A DNA stretch of 64,000 nt from DSWT01 sp035420085. GTDB lineage: Bacteria > Chloroflexota > Anaerolineae > B4-G1 > SLSP01. A program made the position numbers and the translations under genes. Of this stretch, positions 42,584-51,146 are shown piece after piece. Each line of letters begins with the position of its first letter. Within the stretch, counting starts at the first letter, position 1. The notes beneath the pieces are model-generated. The model saw only the letters and a program-made list of their open reading frames with translations, had not been told where the DNA came from and did no database searches. The stretch covers positions 1 through 64,000 of the forward strand of contig DAOLUH010000009.1 in NCBI GenBank assembly GCA_035420085.1, written 5' to 3'.

Positions 42584-43681
42584 ATGCACAACCGTGTTGA
42601 GCAGATGACGCAGTTGGCGGAAAGTCGAGGGCTGGATGCGCTGGTGTTGATGCCGGGGCCGAACCTGTTGTATGCCACCGGACTTTCCTTCTTCATCAGC
42701 GAGCGGCCGGTGGTGGCGTTGTGTCCTGTGGACGCGCCGCCAGCGTTGGTCGTCCCAGAGTTCGAGGCGTCGAAAGCCACCTCTGCTGGCTTTGAAGTCT
42801 TCACTTACACTGACGAAGAAGGCTACGCGTTGGCCTTCCACGAAGCGTGCGCCACGTTGGAGCTGGCTGATGCGCGTCTGGGGGTGGAAGCGCTGCGGAT
42901 ACGGCTGCTGGAAGCGCGCATTTTGCAACGTTACGCGCCCGGCGCGGAGTTGGCCCCTGCCGATGATCTGTTTGCCGAACTGCGTATGGTTAAGAACGAT
43001 GAGGAACTGGATGCGATGCGGCGGGCCGTTGCCGTCGCCGAGCGCGCATTTGCGGTGTGGCTGCCACAGCTTCACGTCGGCATGACCGAGCGCGAGGCGG
43101 CTGCGCGTTTGATCGCTGCGTTGCTTTCCAATGGCGCCGACGCGCTGGCCTTCAATCCCATCGTTTGCGCCGGGCCGAACGGCGCAATGCCCCATGCCCA
43201 TCCGGGACACCGGCCTTTCGCGCCTGGGGATTGGCTCGTGGTGGATTGGGGTGCTGTGGTGGATGGCTATGACTCGGATCTCACGCGCATGGTCGTGTTC
43301 GGCGAACCTGCGGCGCCGCTGGCGGACGTTCACGAGATCGTGCTGCGCGCTAACGAAGCGGGGCGCGCGGCGGTTGCGCCCGGCGTTGCGGCGCAGGATG
43401 TGGATGCAGCAGCGCGCGCCGTCATTACTGCGGCCGGCTACGGTGCGCAATTTACGCACCGCACCGGGCACGGGTTGGGGCTGGAAGCCCACGAACCGCC
43501 GTACATCGTTGCCGGCAACACGCAACCCCTCGCGCCGGGGATGACGTTCACCGTTGAACCGGGCATCTACCTTGAGGGCGTGGGCGGCGTGCGCATCGAA
43601 GATAACGTCGTGGTCACACCTGCTGGCGCGCAAACGTTGACGACATTGCCGCGCAGCCCGTTCGTCGTCAGGCCGGATTGA
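42584..43681 (+). CDS. M24-family Xaa-Pro aminopeptidase-like protein
   Basis: ATG 42584 follows TTGGAGG. The 365-residue protein has a creatinase-type N-terminal domain (about 1-130) and a pita-bread catalytic domain. The metal ligands are in place: the two Asp of 'VVDWGAVVDGYDSDLTRMV' (about 221-238), His in 'HRTGHGLGLEAHE' (about 295), Glu in FTVEPGIY (about 324) and Glu in VRIEDNVVV (about 338). The family includes Xaa-Pro aminopeptidases and dipeptidases, which cleave peptides at proline. It is a complete single-domain-pair enzyme in the cytoplasm. A strong terminator follows. Confidence 0.92.
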   Translation: MHNRVEQMTQLAESRGLDALVLMPGPNLLYATGLSFFISERPVVALCPVDAPPALVVPEFEASKATSAGFEVFTYTDEEGYALAFHEACATLELADARLGVEALRIRLLEARILQRYAPGAELAPADDLFAELRMVKNDEELDAMRRAVAVAERAFAVWLPQLHVGMTEREAAARLIAALLSNGADALAFNPIVCAGPNGAMPHAHPGHRPFAPGDWLVVDWGAVVDGYDSDLTRMVVFGEPAAPLADVHEIVLRANEAGRAAVAPGVAAQDVDAAARAVITAAGYGAQFTHRTGHGLGLEAHEPPYIVAGNTQPLAPGMTFTVEPGIYLEGVGGVRIEDNVVVTPAGAQTLTTLPRSPFVVRPD

Positions 43682-43693
43682 TCGCCATATTTG

Positions 43694-43737
43694 TCAGGCC
43701 CCCGGTCACAAACTCAGGGCCGGGGGCCTGATTTTTT
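43694..43737 (+). terminator. Rho-independent terminator after the M24 peptidase
   Basis: TCAGGCCCCCGG pairs with CCGGGGGCCTGA, followed by TTTTTTA. Confidence 0.93.
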
Positions 43738-43784
43738 ATATGCACGAACTTCTTAAATGCGAGGAGGTCATTGGAGGTACTGAA

Positions 43785-44261
43785 ATGGTAGAAAACAAAG
43801 CTGTATACGTCACACCCGAAGGTCTGCAAAAGCTCAAGGCGGAGTTGGATGAACTGGTCAATGTGCGCCGTGTGGCGCTGGCGCAGCGACTGAGCGTCGC
43901 CATCAAACAGGGCGATCTATCGGAAAACGCCGACTATATCACGGCGAAAGAGGAACAGGGCTTTCTTGAGGGTCGTATCCGCGAGCTTGAGCTGGCCGTG
44001 CGGAACGCGGTAGTGATCAAGGGACCGATCGAGACCGATGGTCGCGTCACGCTTGGCAGTCACGTCACCGTGGTCGAAGAAGGCTACGATGATGAAGAAA
44101 CGTACCATATCGTCGGCCCGCTGGAAGCCGATCCGACAAAAGGCAAAATCTCGAATGAATCGCCTTTGGGTGTCGTGTTGCTGGGGCGCAAGGTTGGCGA
44201 CAAGGTCACAGTGCAAGCGCCTGTGGGCGAGATCGAATTCCGCATTGTGGAGATCGCTTGA
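43785..44261 (+). CDS. greA: Transcription elongation factor GreA
   Basis: ATG 43785 follows GGAGG at seven bases; the open frame starts at 43740. The 158-residue protein has the N-terminal coiled coil with the catalytic acidic tip in 'GDLSENADYITAKEEQ' (about 45-60), followed by the FKBP-like C-terminal domain with 'VTLGSHVTVVE' and 'ESPLGVVLLGRKVGDKV'. GreA rescues backtracked RNA polymerase by stimulating transcript cleavage through its secondary channel. Length and motifs are complete. The gene is bracketed by two terminators and stands alone. Confidence 0.96.
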   Translation: MVENKAVYVTPEGLQKLKAELDELVNVRRVALAQRLSVAIKQGDLSENADYITAKEEQGFLEGRIRELELAVRNAVVIKGPIETDGRVTLGSHVTVVEEGYDDEETYHIVGPLEADPTKGKISNESPLGVVLLGRKVGDKVTVQAPVGEIEFRIVEIA

Positions 44262-44283
44262 TTGCCGCCGTTCGACACACAGA

Positions 44284-44312
44284 CACCGGGCGGGTCGCTA
44301 TCCCGCCCGGTG
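44284..44312. terminator. Terminator between convergent greA and nrdR
   Basis: CACCGGGCGGG pairs perfectly with CCCGCCCGGTG over a 7-base loop. The plus-strand tail (CTGTTGTCT) is only moderately T-rich. Confidence 0.75.
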
Positions 44313-44328
44313 CTGTTGTCTGGCATTT

Positions 44329-44784
44329 TTAGCGCCGGCTGGTGCGCAGGCGTTCAATTTCGTTGCGGATGGCCTCCAAATCGCTCAACCCCAGATAGAC
44401 GATGGCGTAACGGATATAGGCCACCTCGTCGCGCTGCCGCAATTCATCAATCACGATATCGCCGATCACGTGGCTCGGCACTTCAGCGCGCCCCGTCTGG
44501 CGGATGGCGTACTCCACGCGCTCGACGATCCGCTCCAGGTCTTCGGCAGAGATAGGACGCCGCGCGCACGCGATGCGCAGTCCCGAAATTAGCTTGTGCG
44601 CGTCGAACTCCTCGCGCCGTCCGTCGCGTTTGATAACCAGGGGAGACGTGAGGATTGCCCGTTCCAGAGTGCTGAACCGCCGCTCGCAAACTTCACACTC
44701 ACGTCGCCTTCTCACGTTGCCCTGTGTATCGGCGCGCGTATCAATGACTTTGGTTTCCTCGGAGCTACAATATGGGCATTTCAT
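44329..44784 (-). CDS. nrdR: Transcriptional repressor NrdR
   Basis: The 151-residue protein has an N-terminal zinc ribbon (CPYC at 3-6 and CEVC near 31-34) with the 'VIDTRADTQGNVRRRRECE' sequence, and an ATP-cone domain (about 48-138) with 'VIKRDGRREEFDAHKL'. NrdR senses dATP/ATP and represses ribonucleotide reductase genes at NrdR boxes. No nrd gene is in the window. The ATG has a short leader, and the gene is convergent with greA. A TATAAA-like box lies upstream on the minus strand. Confidence 0.95.
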   Translation of the reverse strand: MKCPYCSSEETKVIDTRADTQGNVRRRRECEVCERRFSTLERAILTSPLVIKRDGRREEFDAHKLISGLRIACARRPISAEDLERIVERVEYAIRQTGRAEVPSHVIGDIVIDELRQRDEVAYIRYAIVYLGLSDLEAIRNEIERLRTSRR

Positions 44785-44890
44785 GGCGTCCCCCTTTTTT
44801 GTCGCGTGCTGGCTGACTCGCCTAGACTTATAGCATATTTATAGGGGATGGCAAATGATTGGTTCGCTAGTTTTTAGATTTTGCGCGCAC

Positions 44891-44919
44891 TTGTCTTTTT
44901 CTTGCTAATCTTGTATAAT
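44891..44919 (+). promoter_or_regulatory. Promoter for the RHS pseudogene region
   Basis: TTGTCT (44891-44896), a 17-bp spacer and TATAAT (44914-44919) lie 130 bases before the ATG at 45049. The intergenic region 44785-45048 holds nothing else that I recognise. Confidence 0.6.
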
Positions 44920-45048
44920 CTCCTTGTGGCAACTTATATTGGTTCGTGTGGCTCCCTGCGTAATATTACGACAAACCAAATACTAACCTGATTGGCTCTT
45001 GTTTCGCAACACAACTGTCGTTCCCATTCTCACTCAGTAGGTCACTGT

Positions 45049-46605
45049 ATGGCGCGTGTGCGTTGGTCCCGGCGTTTGCATCAGGCTGTATCTATCGTTG
45101 TCTTGTGTGCGTTGGTCTTGCCGCCCGGCCTGACTGGCGTGGTTGCCGCCCCCCTTATCTCGATTCGGTAACGTTAGCGGATACCTACTATGCCTACACA
45201 CGCTATGCCTACGGCATCCTCGGCAACCTCACCACTGTCACCGACACGTTAGGCTACACCACCACAATGGCCTACGATCGCCTCAGTCGCAAAACAGGGA
45301 TGGTTGATCCTGATATGGGCACGTGGAGTTACCAGTACGATCCGGCGGGCAACCTCACCCGCCAGACCAACGCGCGCGGGCAGCGCATTTGCTTCTACTA
45401 CGACGCCCGCAACCGCTTGACCGGCAAGCACTATCGCAGCGACGACAGTTGCCCCACCGACAATAATCCACCGTTGAACGTCCGCTACGCCTACGATCAA
45501 GGCGCGTATGGCCTCGGCTATCGTACCTGGATGAGCGACACCTTGTCCGGCAACAACGCCGCCTGGACCTATGATGAACGCGGGCGGGTGACTCAGGAGA
45601 CGAAAGTCATCAACGGCGGGGGCACGTTCAAAACACAGTGGGGCTACGATTCGCTGGATCGGGTGACGTGGATGAAGTACCCCAGCGACAATACTGGCGG
45701 GGTAGGCGAGCAGATCACCTATACCTATACCACGCAAGGGTTGCTCAACAGCGTGAGCAGCAGCCTCAATCCTTATCCTTACCTCCAGAGCACGGCTTAT
45801 GACGCCGCCGGGCGCATGGTGACGCGCGTGTTCAGCGATACCACGTTTCCGACGCAATACGTGTACTATCCGTGGACGACGTCTAACGGGCAAGGGCGCT
45901 TGCAGCAGCTCAACACCGGGACACCCCCTAACTACAATAGTCTGCAGAAGCTGGCGTATACTTACGATGCGGTGGGCAACGTGCTCGCCATTGCGGATTA
46001 CAACGCCGGCGGCACACAGACCCAAAACTTCACGTATGATCCCCTGGACCGTTTGGTCACGGCAGCGGCCCTCGGCGGCAGCGGCGGCACGTACATCACG
46101 CAAACCTACCAGTACAATCAGATTGGCAACTTGACCTACAATGGTAGTAATACGCTTGTATACACCGACACTGCGCACAAACACGCCGTGGCCCTACAAG
46201 GAAATAACCGCTATACTGATGACGCCAACGGCAACCAGACGCAGCGGAAAATCAGCGGTGTTACATACTACCTCACCTACGACGCCGAGAACCGCCTGAC
46301 CACGGTGAAGCAGGGGACCACCACGATTGCCACCTTCGTCTACGACGGCGACGGCAACCGCGTCAAATCCGTGCTGAACGGCGTGACCACCTACTACGTG
46401 GGCAACACCTTCGAGTGGACCGGCAGCACGAGCACGATGGTCAAGTATGACTACGCGGATGGTTAACGGATGGCGATGCAGTCCCCGAAGCGCAGCGGCA
46501 GGGGATGCGCCAGGGCAACAGCACGCGGTATTTCTTGCTTGGTGATCGCTTGGAGCACGGCGATGGGTTTGACAAAATGGCTGGTCGGCCTATAATAACA
46601 ATATA
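45049..46605 (+). pseudogene. Decayed RHS/YD-repeat protein gene
   Basis: A 40-residue signal-peptide-like frame (MARVRWSRRLHQAVSIVVLC, then VVAAPLISIR) starts at 45049 and hits a stop near 45171. From about 45150 to 46466 another frame encodes some 430 residues of YD/RHS repeats (units such as YDPAGNLTRQ and YDALDRL-type sequences). It then stops at TAA 46464-46466, where the family usually has Gln in G-G-Q-R-V-A-M. Past the stop, R-M-A-M continues in the same frame. After a 29-base insertion bounded by GATGC repeats, the frame RQGNSTRYFLLGDRL resumes in a shifted phase until about 46605. The N-terminal bulk, the core cage and the toxin tip are missing. It cannot make a normal RHS protein. 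Confidence 0.82.
46569..46596 (+). promoter_or_regulatory. Sigma70-type promoter for the glutaredoxin-like gene
   Basis: TTGACA (46569-46574), a 16-bp spacer and TATAAT (46591-46596) lie within the end of the RHS remnant. Confidence 0.75.
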
Positions 46606-46635
46606 AAAATCTATTATATTGTTGGAGAGTGAGTG

Positions 46636-46893
46636 ATGGAGAGTGAGAAAAAGCGACAACCTAAAGTTATTGTGTTCTCAACGCCGACGTGCCCGCATTG
46701 CCGCCACGCAAAGCAGTATTTGCGGTCGCGCGGAATTGCTTTCACGGACGTGGATGTCTCGCGTGATGCGCACGCCGCCCGCGATATGGAGCGGATGAGT
46801 GGCCAGCAGGGTGTGCCGGTGATCCGCATAGATAGCCACACCGTCGTGGGCTTCGATCGTCCGAAAATTGACCGGCTGCTTGACCTAAAATAG
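46636..46893 (+). CDS. Glutaredoxin-like (NrdH/Grx) thiol-disulfide protein
   Basis: The 85-residue protein has a thioredoxin fold with the active site CPHC near residue 19, in 'STPTCPHCRHAKQYL', the cis-Pro in GQQGVPVIRID (about 60) and VVGFDRPKIDRLL at the end. Small proteins of this type (glutaredoxin-like, NrdH-redoxin/YruB group) reduce disulfides in the cytoplasm. CPHC is less common than CPYC. The ATG follows GGAG; a GTG three bases earlier is in frame. It has its own promoter and a perfect terminator. Confidence 0.9.
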   Translation: MESEKKRQPKVIVFSTPTCPHCRHAKQYLRSRGIAFTDVDVSRDAHAARDMERMSGQQGVPVIRIDSHTVVGFDRPKIDRLLDLK

Positions 46894-46912
46894 TGAGCTT
46901 GATGGCCTTAAC

Positions 46913-46948
46913 AACGCCGTGAGGGAAGTCACCCTCACGGCGTTTTGT
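46913..46948. terminator. Terminator after the glutaredoxin-like gene
   Basis: AACGCCGTGAGGG pairs with CCCTCACGGCGTT and is followed by TTGTG. It separates convergent genes. Confidence 0.88.
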
Positions 46949-46981
46949 GTGTTGCAGCGGTTGCAGCGACTTCGGCTGCAA

Positions 46982-47671
46982 TTACACCGTTGTGCGTTGT
47001 TTGGGAATAGCTGCGATGACCTGGATGCCAGCTTGCTCCACTTCGCGGCGTTCGTGTACCATCGGGTCAAAATAGTAGGCGAGCGCGACCAGCCCCAACC
47101 CGGCAACCAGCGCGAGGGCGATGCGCAGCCCCGGCCCGAGCAGTTGCGCGCGCAGGGAAGGGGGCAGTGCAACCGGCGTTGGCGGATCCACGCGTTGCGC
47201 CGCTATCCCCACCCCCTTGATCTGCGGGAAATAGGCGGCAGCGTTTTCCGTCAGCTCGGCGCTGACGGCATCCGCGATGCTGGCGATCTGTTCAGGATTG
47301 GGCCAGGTGAGGTAGATAACAAAAATTGACTGCGCATTGTCGCCGACAATCGCCCCCTGGATGGCTCCCGGCGCGACCGTCAGCCCCTGGGCATAGAGAC
47401 GCGCCGCGACGGTTTCGGCAAAACGTCCGGTTACGGCGACGTCTGCCAGCGCGTTGGCGATATATTCCGACGACAGCCACGCATAGTAGCGGTCGTAATC
47501 CGCCGAAAGCGCCGCTGTGGGTTCCCCGCCGGCCGTGAAGCGCATCACGACCTGGTACGTCGTCGCCGGTTGCCGGTAAGTCAGTCCCACGTAACCAGCC
47601 ACCACTACGACGGGTATGAGCGCCAACCACCACCAGCGCAGCAAAATTTTCAAAATCTGCCGTACTTCCAC
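46982..47671 (-). CDS. Wzz-type chain-length/polysaccharide co-polymerase-like membrane protein
   Basis: The 229-residue protein starts at GTG behind GGAGGG. It has an N-terminal membrane segment (about 10-32) and an external alpha/beta domain with coiled-coil tendency. A second membrane segment (about 178-200) follows 'RVDPPTPVALPPSLRAQLLGPG', and a short cytoplasmic tail with 'PMVHERREVEQAGIQVIAAIPKQ' ends the protein. The proline-rich stretch before the second helix and the topology are typical of the Wzz/CapA superfamily, which sets polysaccharide chain length or drives export. It lacks the tyrosine-kinase domain and has no polysaccharide genes next to it. Confidence 0.78.
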   Translation of the reverse strand: MEVRQILKILLRWWWLALIPVVVVAGYVGLTYRQPATTYQVVMRFTAGGEPTAALSADYDRYYAWLSSEYIANALADVAVTGRFAETVAARLYAQGLTVAPGAIQGAIVGDNAQSIFVIYLTWPNPEQIASIADAVSAELTENAAAYFPQIKGVGIAAQRVDPPTPVALPPSLRAQLLGPGLRIALALVAGLGLVALAYYFDPMVHERREVEQAGIQVIAAIPKQRTTV

Positions 47672-47906
47672 GGTTACCCTCCGAGAGCAGTCTGATTGTC
47701 GTCAGTTTAGCGATGCAATAATCCGGTAGCCCGGCCGATACTTTGCTCCTGATATTATACCATCAAGTGCGATTAGAGATACTGTTGTTGTTCCAACCGA
47801 TCTGTAATGCGTCTGTAACCTTTTCCTGACCGCACCGTATTAGAATATAGGCAAGCCAGATGACTGCCGGATGTACGTGGATTGGGGCATTTTGAGGGAG
47901 AAAAGG

Positions 47907-48707
47907 ATGAAATCGCCAGACCCGGTTGGGGGCGCTGAAGATGAAGAACAGGTTGCTCTGAAGGCATATAGCGCGTTGTATGCCAAAATGCAGGCTGTCT
48001 TGGACGCACTGGAAGACTTCGTGGCCGCCGAATCCTGGGCAGACGCCAAACGGGTTGTGGAAACACATCAAGACGAATTGCTGACGGACGCGGCTGACGA
48101 TGTGCTGGTGACGTTGATGTCGCGCTACAAGGACGCGGAGGTCGTCCGTGTTCTGCTGCAACATCGTCAGGTGTTGATGCGCTGCCGGGTCGCCGGGATA
48201 GACGAGGCTTTTGCTGAACTTGTGATGCCTGACGACGCGTGTCCGCCGGGCGTTGATCCTGCCTTATGGCAGCGCGTCCTGCAGATTGACACTGGCGCTG
48301 CACTGCTGGATTTTCTGGCCGAGCATCCCGACTTGATTCTGCATGTGCAGCATCGCGTGATGCAAGTGCTGGATCGGGACGCCATCATGCTCCTGGAAGG
48401 GCTTTTGGCCTTGTTGGGGGCGGCGACCTGGGGTGCGGCGCGCGAAATAATCGAAGCTGTCCCGGCGCTGTTGAGTCTGGAGGCGGACATCTGGCTGGCG
48501 CAGTATGCGGAAGCCCTGGCGCGACAAGGCGACGTTGAGGCGGTAGCAGTTGTCGTCATGCGCCGCTGGCTGCTGGCGCGCTGTCGGATGTCTGGCGTGG
48601 ACGCTGCATTTTTAGGTTGGCGAGCGCTGAATGACGGCGTCCGTATCACCGCTGACCTCGTCTCCACACCGTTTTGGGTGAGAACTGCTCCGGCGCAGGC
48701 AGTATGA
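47907..48707 (+). CDS. Helical-repeat protein related to the regulatory part of CHAT proteins
   Basis: ATG 47907 follows AGGGAG; the open frame begins at 47871. The 266-residue, largely helical protein has two copies of a long repeat. Each copy has F/L-x-x-A-x-S/T-W-x-x-A-R/K, then E-x-x-x-x-L-L and a C-terminal L-x-R-C-R-x-x-G-I/V-D-x-A-F signature ('LMRCRVAGIDEAF' near 98, 'LLARCRMSGVDAAF' near 235). This repeat type is familiar from TPR-like regions attached to CHAT protease domains in Chloroflexota and cyanobacteria. Here no CHAT domain is fused. It may act as an adaptor or inhibitor for a CHAT protein such as the one at 61369, which is inference. A strong terminator follows. Confidence 0.75.
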   Translation: MKSPDPVGGAEDEEQVALKAYSALYAKMQAVLDALEDFVAAESWADAKRVVETHQDELLTDAADDVLVTLMSRYKDAEVVRVLLQHRQVLMRCRVAGIDEAFAELVMPDDACPPGVDPALWQRVLQIDTGAALLDFLAEHPDLILHVQHRVMQVLDRDAIMLLEGLLALLGAATWGAAREIIEAVPALLSLEADIWLAQYAEALARQGDVEAVAVVVMRRWLLARCRMSGVDAAFLGWRALNDGVRITADLVSTPFWVRTAPAQAV

Positions 48708-48741
48708 CTTCACGTCAAGCATAGAATAAAAATGTACCTCA

Positions 48742-48768
48742 AAGACGGCGTTTGCGCCGTCTTTTTTG
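48742..48768 (+). terminator. Rho-independent terminator after the helical-repeat gene
   Basis: AAGACGGCG pairs with CGCCGTCTT across TTTG, followed by six T residues. Confidence 0.93.
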
Positions 48769-48779
48769 TATTGCGGCAA

Positions 48780-48940
48780 AAATACCACGGCGCTGCTCCC
48801 GTTCCCGTCTCGGAAACGGGCTATGGTGGCCCCGCGTGCGCCTTTTGCGCCCCTGGGACGGGGGCGCTGAGCGTGGTGGTGGGGCTTTTGCCTTCATTTT
48901 TGACTTTTGCCCCACATGCGATTACACTAAGAGTTGTAGC
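48780..48940. other. GC-rich hairpin-prone intergenic stretch
   Basis: The 262-base gap 48708-48969 holds a terminator and then about 120 GC-rich bases with possible stems (for example CCCGTTTCC-type sequence around 48800-48825). A frame here lacks a ribosome site and overlaps the terminator. It may be a leader or small RNA, but I cannot support more. Confidence 0.3.
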
Positions 48941-48969
48941 ATAGGATGTTTGAGGGAAAGGAGCCTGGT

Positions 48970-49185
48970 ATGGTAACGCGAAGTGTGGTGCAAAGTGCGG
49001 TGCATACGGCGGCTACAGCCCTGGTTCATCTGCCGCCTGAGGAATGGGCTGGATGGGTCGTCTACCTGTGTGAAACGTTGGAGGAGGCGACCACATCCCC
49101 AGAAAGCGGTTTCGATGTGGAATTGGTGCTGCAAGAAGTGGTGGATCGGATACAAGAACGCCTCGCGCGTGGAAATTGGTCGTAA
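48970..49185 (+). CDS. Small acidic protein, unknown function
   Basis: ATG 48970 follows AAAGGAG; a frame from 48946 is longer. The 71-residue soluble protein is acidic and helical, with 'HLPPEEWAGWVVYLCETLEEA' in the middle and 'VELVLQEVVDRIQERL' at the end, and no membrane segment. I do not recognise a family. It lies 32 bases before the ferritin start and may be co-transcribed with it. A link to iron storage is only suggested by position. Confidence 0.65.
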   Translation: MVTRSVVQSAVHTAATALVHLPPEEWAGWVVYLCETLEEATTSPESGFDVELVLQEVVDRIQERLARGNWS

Positions 49186-49217
49186 AACTATACATTTCTC
49201 ATGAAAGGAGCAAACCT

Positions 49218-49709
49218 ATGGACCTGAGCAAGAATATGGAAAATGCCATCAACAAGCAAATTCAGGCGGAGAGCTACTCAGCGTATCTTTACCTGGCGAT
49301 GGCGGCGTATTGTGATTCGGTGAGTATGCCCGGCTACGCGCATTGGCTGCGTGAGCAGTGCGAGGAAGAGCTGGAACACGCCATGAAGTTCTACCACTAT
49401 GTCGTTGAACGGGGTGGGAGGGTTGTCTTGGAGGCGATCCAGCAGCCTCCGGTTGAGTTTGGCTCCCTCCTGGGTCTGGCCGAAGAAGTCTATGCCCACG
49501 AGCAGAAGGTCACGAGCCTGATCCACGCCCTGTATGATGTCGCTGTGGCGGAGAAAGATTACGCCTCGCAGGTCTTCCTCCAGTGGTATATCAAGGAGCA
49601 GGTCGAGGAAGAAGACCACGCCCGCACGATTGTTGAGCAGTTCAAGATGGCCGGCGGTCATCCGAACATCCTGTTTATGCTGGACCGGCAATTGGGCGCG
49701 CGCGAATAG
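49218..49709 (+). CDS. ftnA: Ferritin (bacterial FtnA type)
   Basis: ATG 49218 follows AAAGGAG. The 163-residue four-helix protein has the ferroxidase ligands: Glu in IQAESYSAYLYLA (about 17), 'EEELEHAMKF' (Glu about 50, His about 53), Glu in EVYAHEQKVT (about 94) and the Gln/Glu cluster in IKEQVEEEDHA (about 127-133). FtnA cages oxidise Fe(II) and store it as ferric mineral in the cytoplasm. No heme-binding Met of bacterioferritin is apparent at the usual place, consistent with the non-heme type. A strong bidirectional terminator follows. Confidence 0.95.
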   Translation: MDLSKNMENAINKQIQAESYSAYLYLAMAAYCDSVSMPGYAHWLREQCEEELEHAMKFYHYVVERGGRVVLEAIQQPPVEFGSLLGLAEEVYAHEQKVTSLIHALYDVAVAEKDYASQVFLQWYIKEQVEEEDHARTIVEQFKMAGGHPNILFMLDRQLGARE

Positions 49710-49722
49710 CCAGGCGCACATT

Positions 49723-49756
49723 AAAACCGGGATTGTTGCACAATCCCGGTTTTTTG
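49723..49756. terminator. Bidirectional terminator after ferritin
   Basis: AAAACCGGGATTG pairs with CAATCCCGGTTTT and is followed by TT on the plus strand. It separates the convergent ferritin and methyltransferase genes. Confidence 0.93.
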
Positions 49757-49767
49757 ACGCCACTTGG

Positions 49768-50883
49768 CTATTTTCTTGCCTCCCAGACGCGAAAACGTCT
49801 GTTTTCCCACACGCTTTGTACCTTGTTGAAGCAGCCCCGCAGCCACGCTTCATAATCGAGAAAGACATTGGCGACCAGGTACAGCGCCCCGCCAGCCTTG
49901 AGGACCCGGGCTGCCTCCTGGATGAACATCCTGGCGACCTCGAAGTGAATGTCGCGTCCCTGGTGGAACGGCGGATTGGCGACCACGACATCGCAGGTGG
50001 CTGTCTCTATGGTGACCGCGCCGCAAGCGTGGGCAACGGCGGCGTCGGGATAGCCGTTGGCAGCGAGCGTCTCCCGCGCAGAAACGACGGCCCGCGCGGA
50101 AACATCGGTCAGCGTGACGCGCGCACCCTGGCGTAACGCTGCCAGCCCCACCACTCCCGTGCCGCATCCCAGATCGAGGACGCGCGCGCCGGGTGTGATG
50201 CGCATCCCGGCGATGAGCGCCGCCGCGCCATCGTCGAGCCGTTCTGCCGCGAAAGCGCCAGCGTAACTCACCAGCCGCGTTGCTGCGCCATTGACCACAA
50301 TGTCCCGCTCGCTGCGGTAGATTTCCGGCAGGGGGAAGTCGCCATCTGGACGCTGCGCCAATCCCGCGTGGCAGCCGCCCTTGCGGACGACGATGCCGAC
50401 CTGCCCGAAGATCGCGCGAGCTTCTTCCAACGCACTTTTCACCCCTTCGTCTGTCGCGCCGACGAAAGCGAGCCGTCCCCCAGGCCGCAACATGGCCGCC
50501 GCCAGCCGCAGCATTTCCGCCTGCATATCTTTACCGCGCGGCAGGTGGATCAGCGCCGCCTCGCAAGTCGCCGGTTCCAGCCCGACGAAATCCGCTTGCA
50601 CGAAGCTGTGCGGCGCGGGGAGCCGATTGTGCGTGAAAGAAGCGCGCAGGGATTCTCCCTCGGCGGCGTTCTCCGTCCAGCAGGTCACGGCTGCACCGGC
50701 GCGGGCAACCCACAGCGCCGTCGCCGTCAAGCCCGGCCCGGCGACGAAGGCGCGCGTCGCATGGATGTGTCGCGCTGCGGCGAACAAGGCGGTGTGTCCA
50801 GTCCCAGGTTCTGGCACGCCCGGCATCCGCGCGATGCTTGCCGGTCCATCGGGAAGCGCGTAAACAGTCCACAGTAAATCCAT
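49768..50883 (-). CDS. RsmC/RlmG-like rRNA guanine-N2 methyltransferase
   Basis: ATG 50883 was chosen behind GGGAG; the frame reaches 50940. The 371-residue protein has two related Rossmann-like halves, typical of RsmC/RlmG. The N-terminal half is degenerate. The C-terminal half (about 175-371) holds the SAM motif VLDLGCGTGVVGLAAL (about 232-247), the acidic 'VTLTDVSARAV' and the catalytic NPPFHQG (about 302-308), which marks N2-guanine methyltransferases. These enzymes modify 16S G1207 or 23S G1835; which one applies cannot be decided here. The gene faces ferritin and is divergent from moxR. Confidence 0.87.
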   Translation of the reverse strand: MDLLWTVYALPDGPASIARMPGVPEPGTGHTALFAAARHIHATRAFVAGPGLTATALWVARAGAAVTCWTENAAEGESLRASFTHNRLPAPHSFVQADFVGLEPATCEAALIHLPRGKDMQAEMLRLAAAMLRPGGRLAFVGATDEGVKSALEEARAIFGQVGIVVRKGGCHAGLAQRPDGDFPLPEIYRSERDIVVNGAATRLVSYAGAFAAERLDDGAAALIAGMRITPGARVLDLGCGTGVVGLAALRQGARVTLTDVSARAVVSARETLAANGYPDAAVAHACGAVTIETATCDVVVANPPFHQGRDIHFEVARMFIQEAARVLKAGGALYLVANVFLDYEAWLRGCFNKVQSVWENRRFRVWEARK

Positions 50884-50944
50884 CGCAACTCCCATCATTG
50901 CAAATAATGGAATGATACTCTGGAAATAGTTGGAATGCAACGCT

Positions 50945-51025
50945 GTTGACCTGTAAAGGTCAACCTGCTAATCTATCTTTTGATAGATGACAAACTTCTG
51001 GTTTACCTCTATCATCCTTGATAGA
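50945..51025. promoter_or_regulatory. Three small dyads between divergent genes
   Basis: GTTGACCT pairs with AGGTCAAC at 50945-50964, ATCTATC pairs with GATAGAT at 50971-50988, and TCTATCA pairs with TGATAGA at 51008-51025. The last two share the word GATAGA and may be operators for one regulator acting on moxR or the methyltransferase gene. Confidence 0.5.
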
Positions 51026-51074
51026 AGCTGTGCTGGCTATCTATGGATGCATACCTGGCTGGCGTTTGCAGTTT

Positions 51075-51103
51075 TTGTGTGATTTGGTTAGATGTGTTAT
51101 AAT
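51075..51103 (+). promoter_or_regulatory. moxR operon promoter
   Basis: TTGTGT (51075-51080), a 17-bp spacer and TATAAT (51098-51103) lie 43 bases before the moxR start. The -10 is perfect; the -35 is weak. Confidence 0.6.
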
Positions 51104-51146
51104 TTCAAAGTTGATTGGCTACTAATCTCGTTCTGGAGGGTGCGAT

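Noticed and set aside
48732..48944. 70-codon frame after the helical-repeat gene
   Set aside because: It runs through a perfect rho-independent terminator and has no ribosome binding site.
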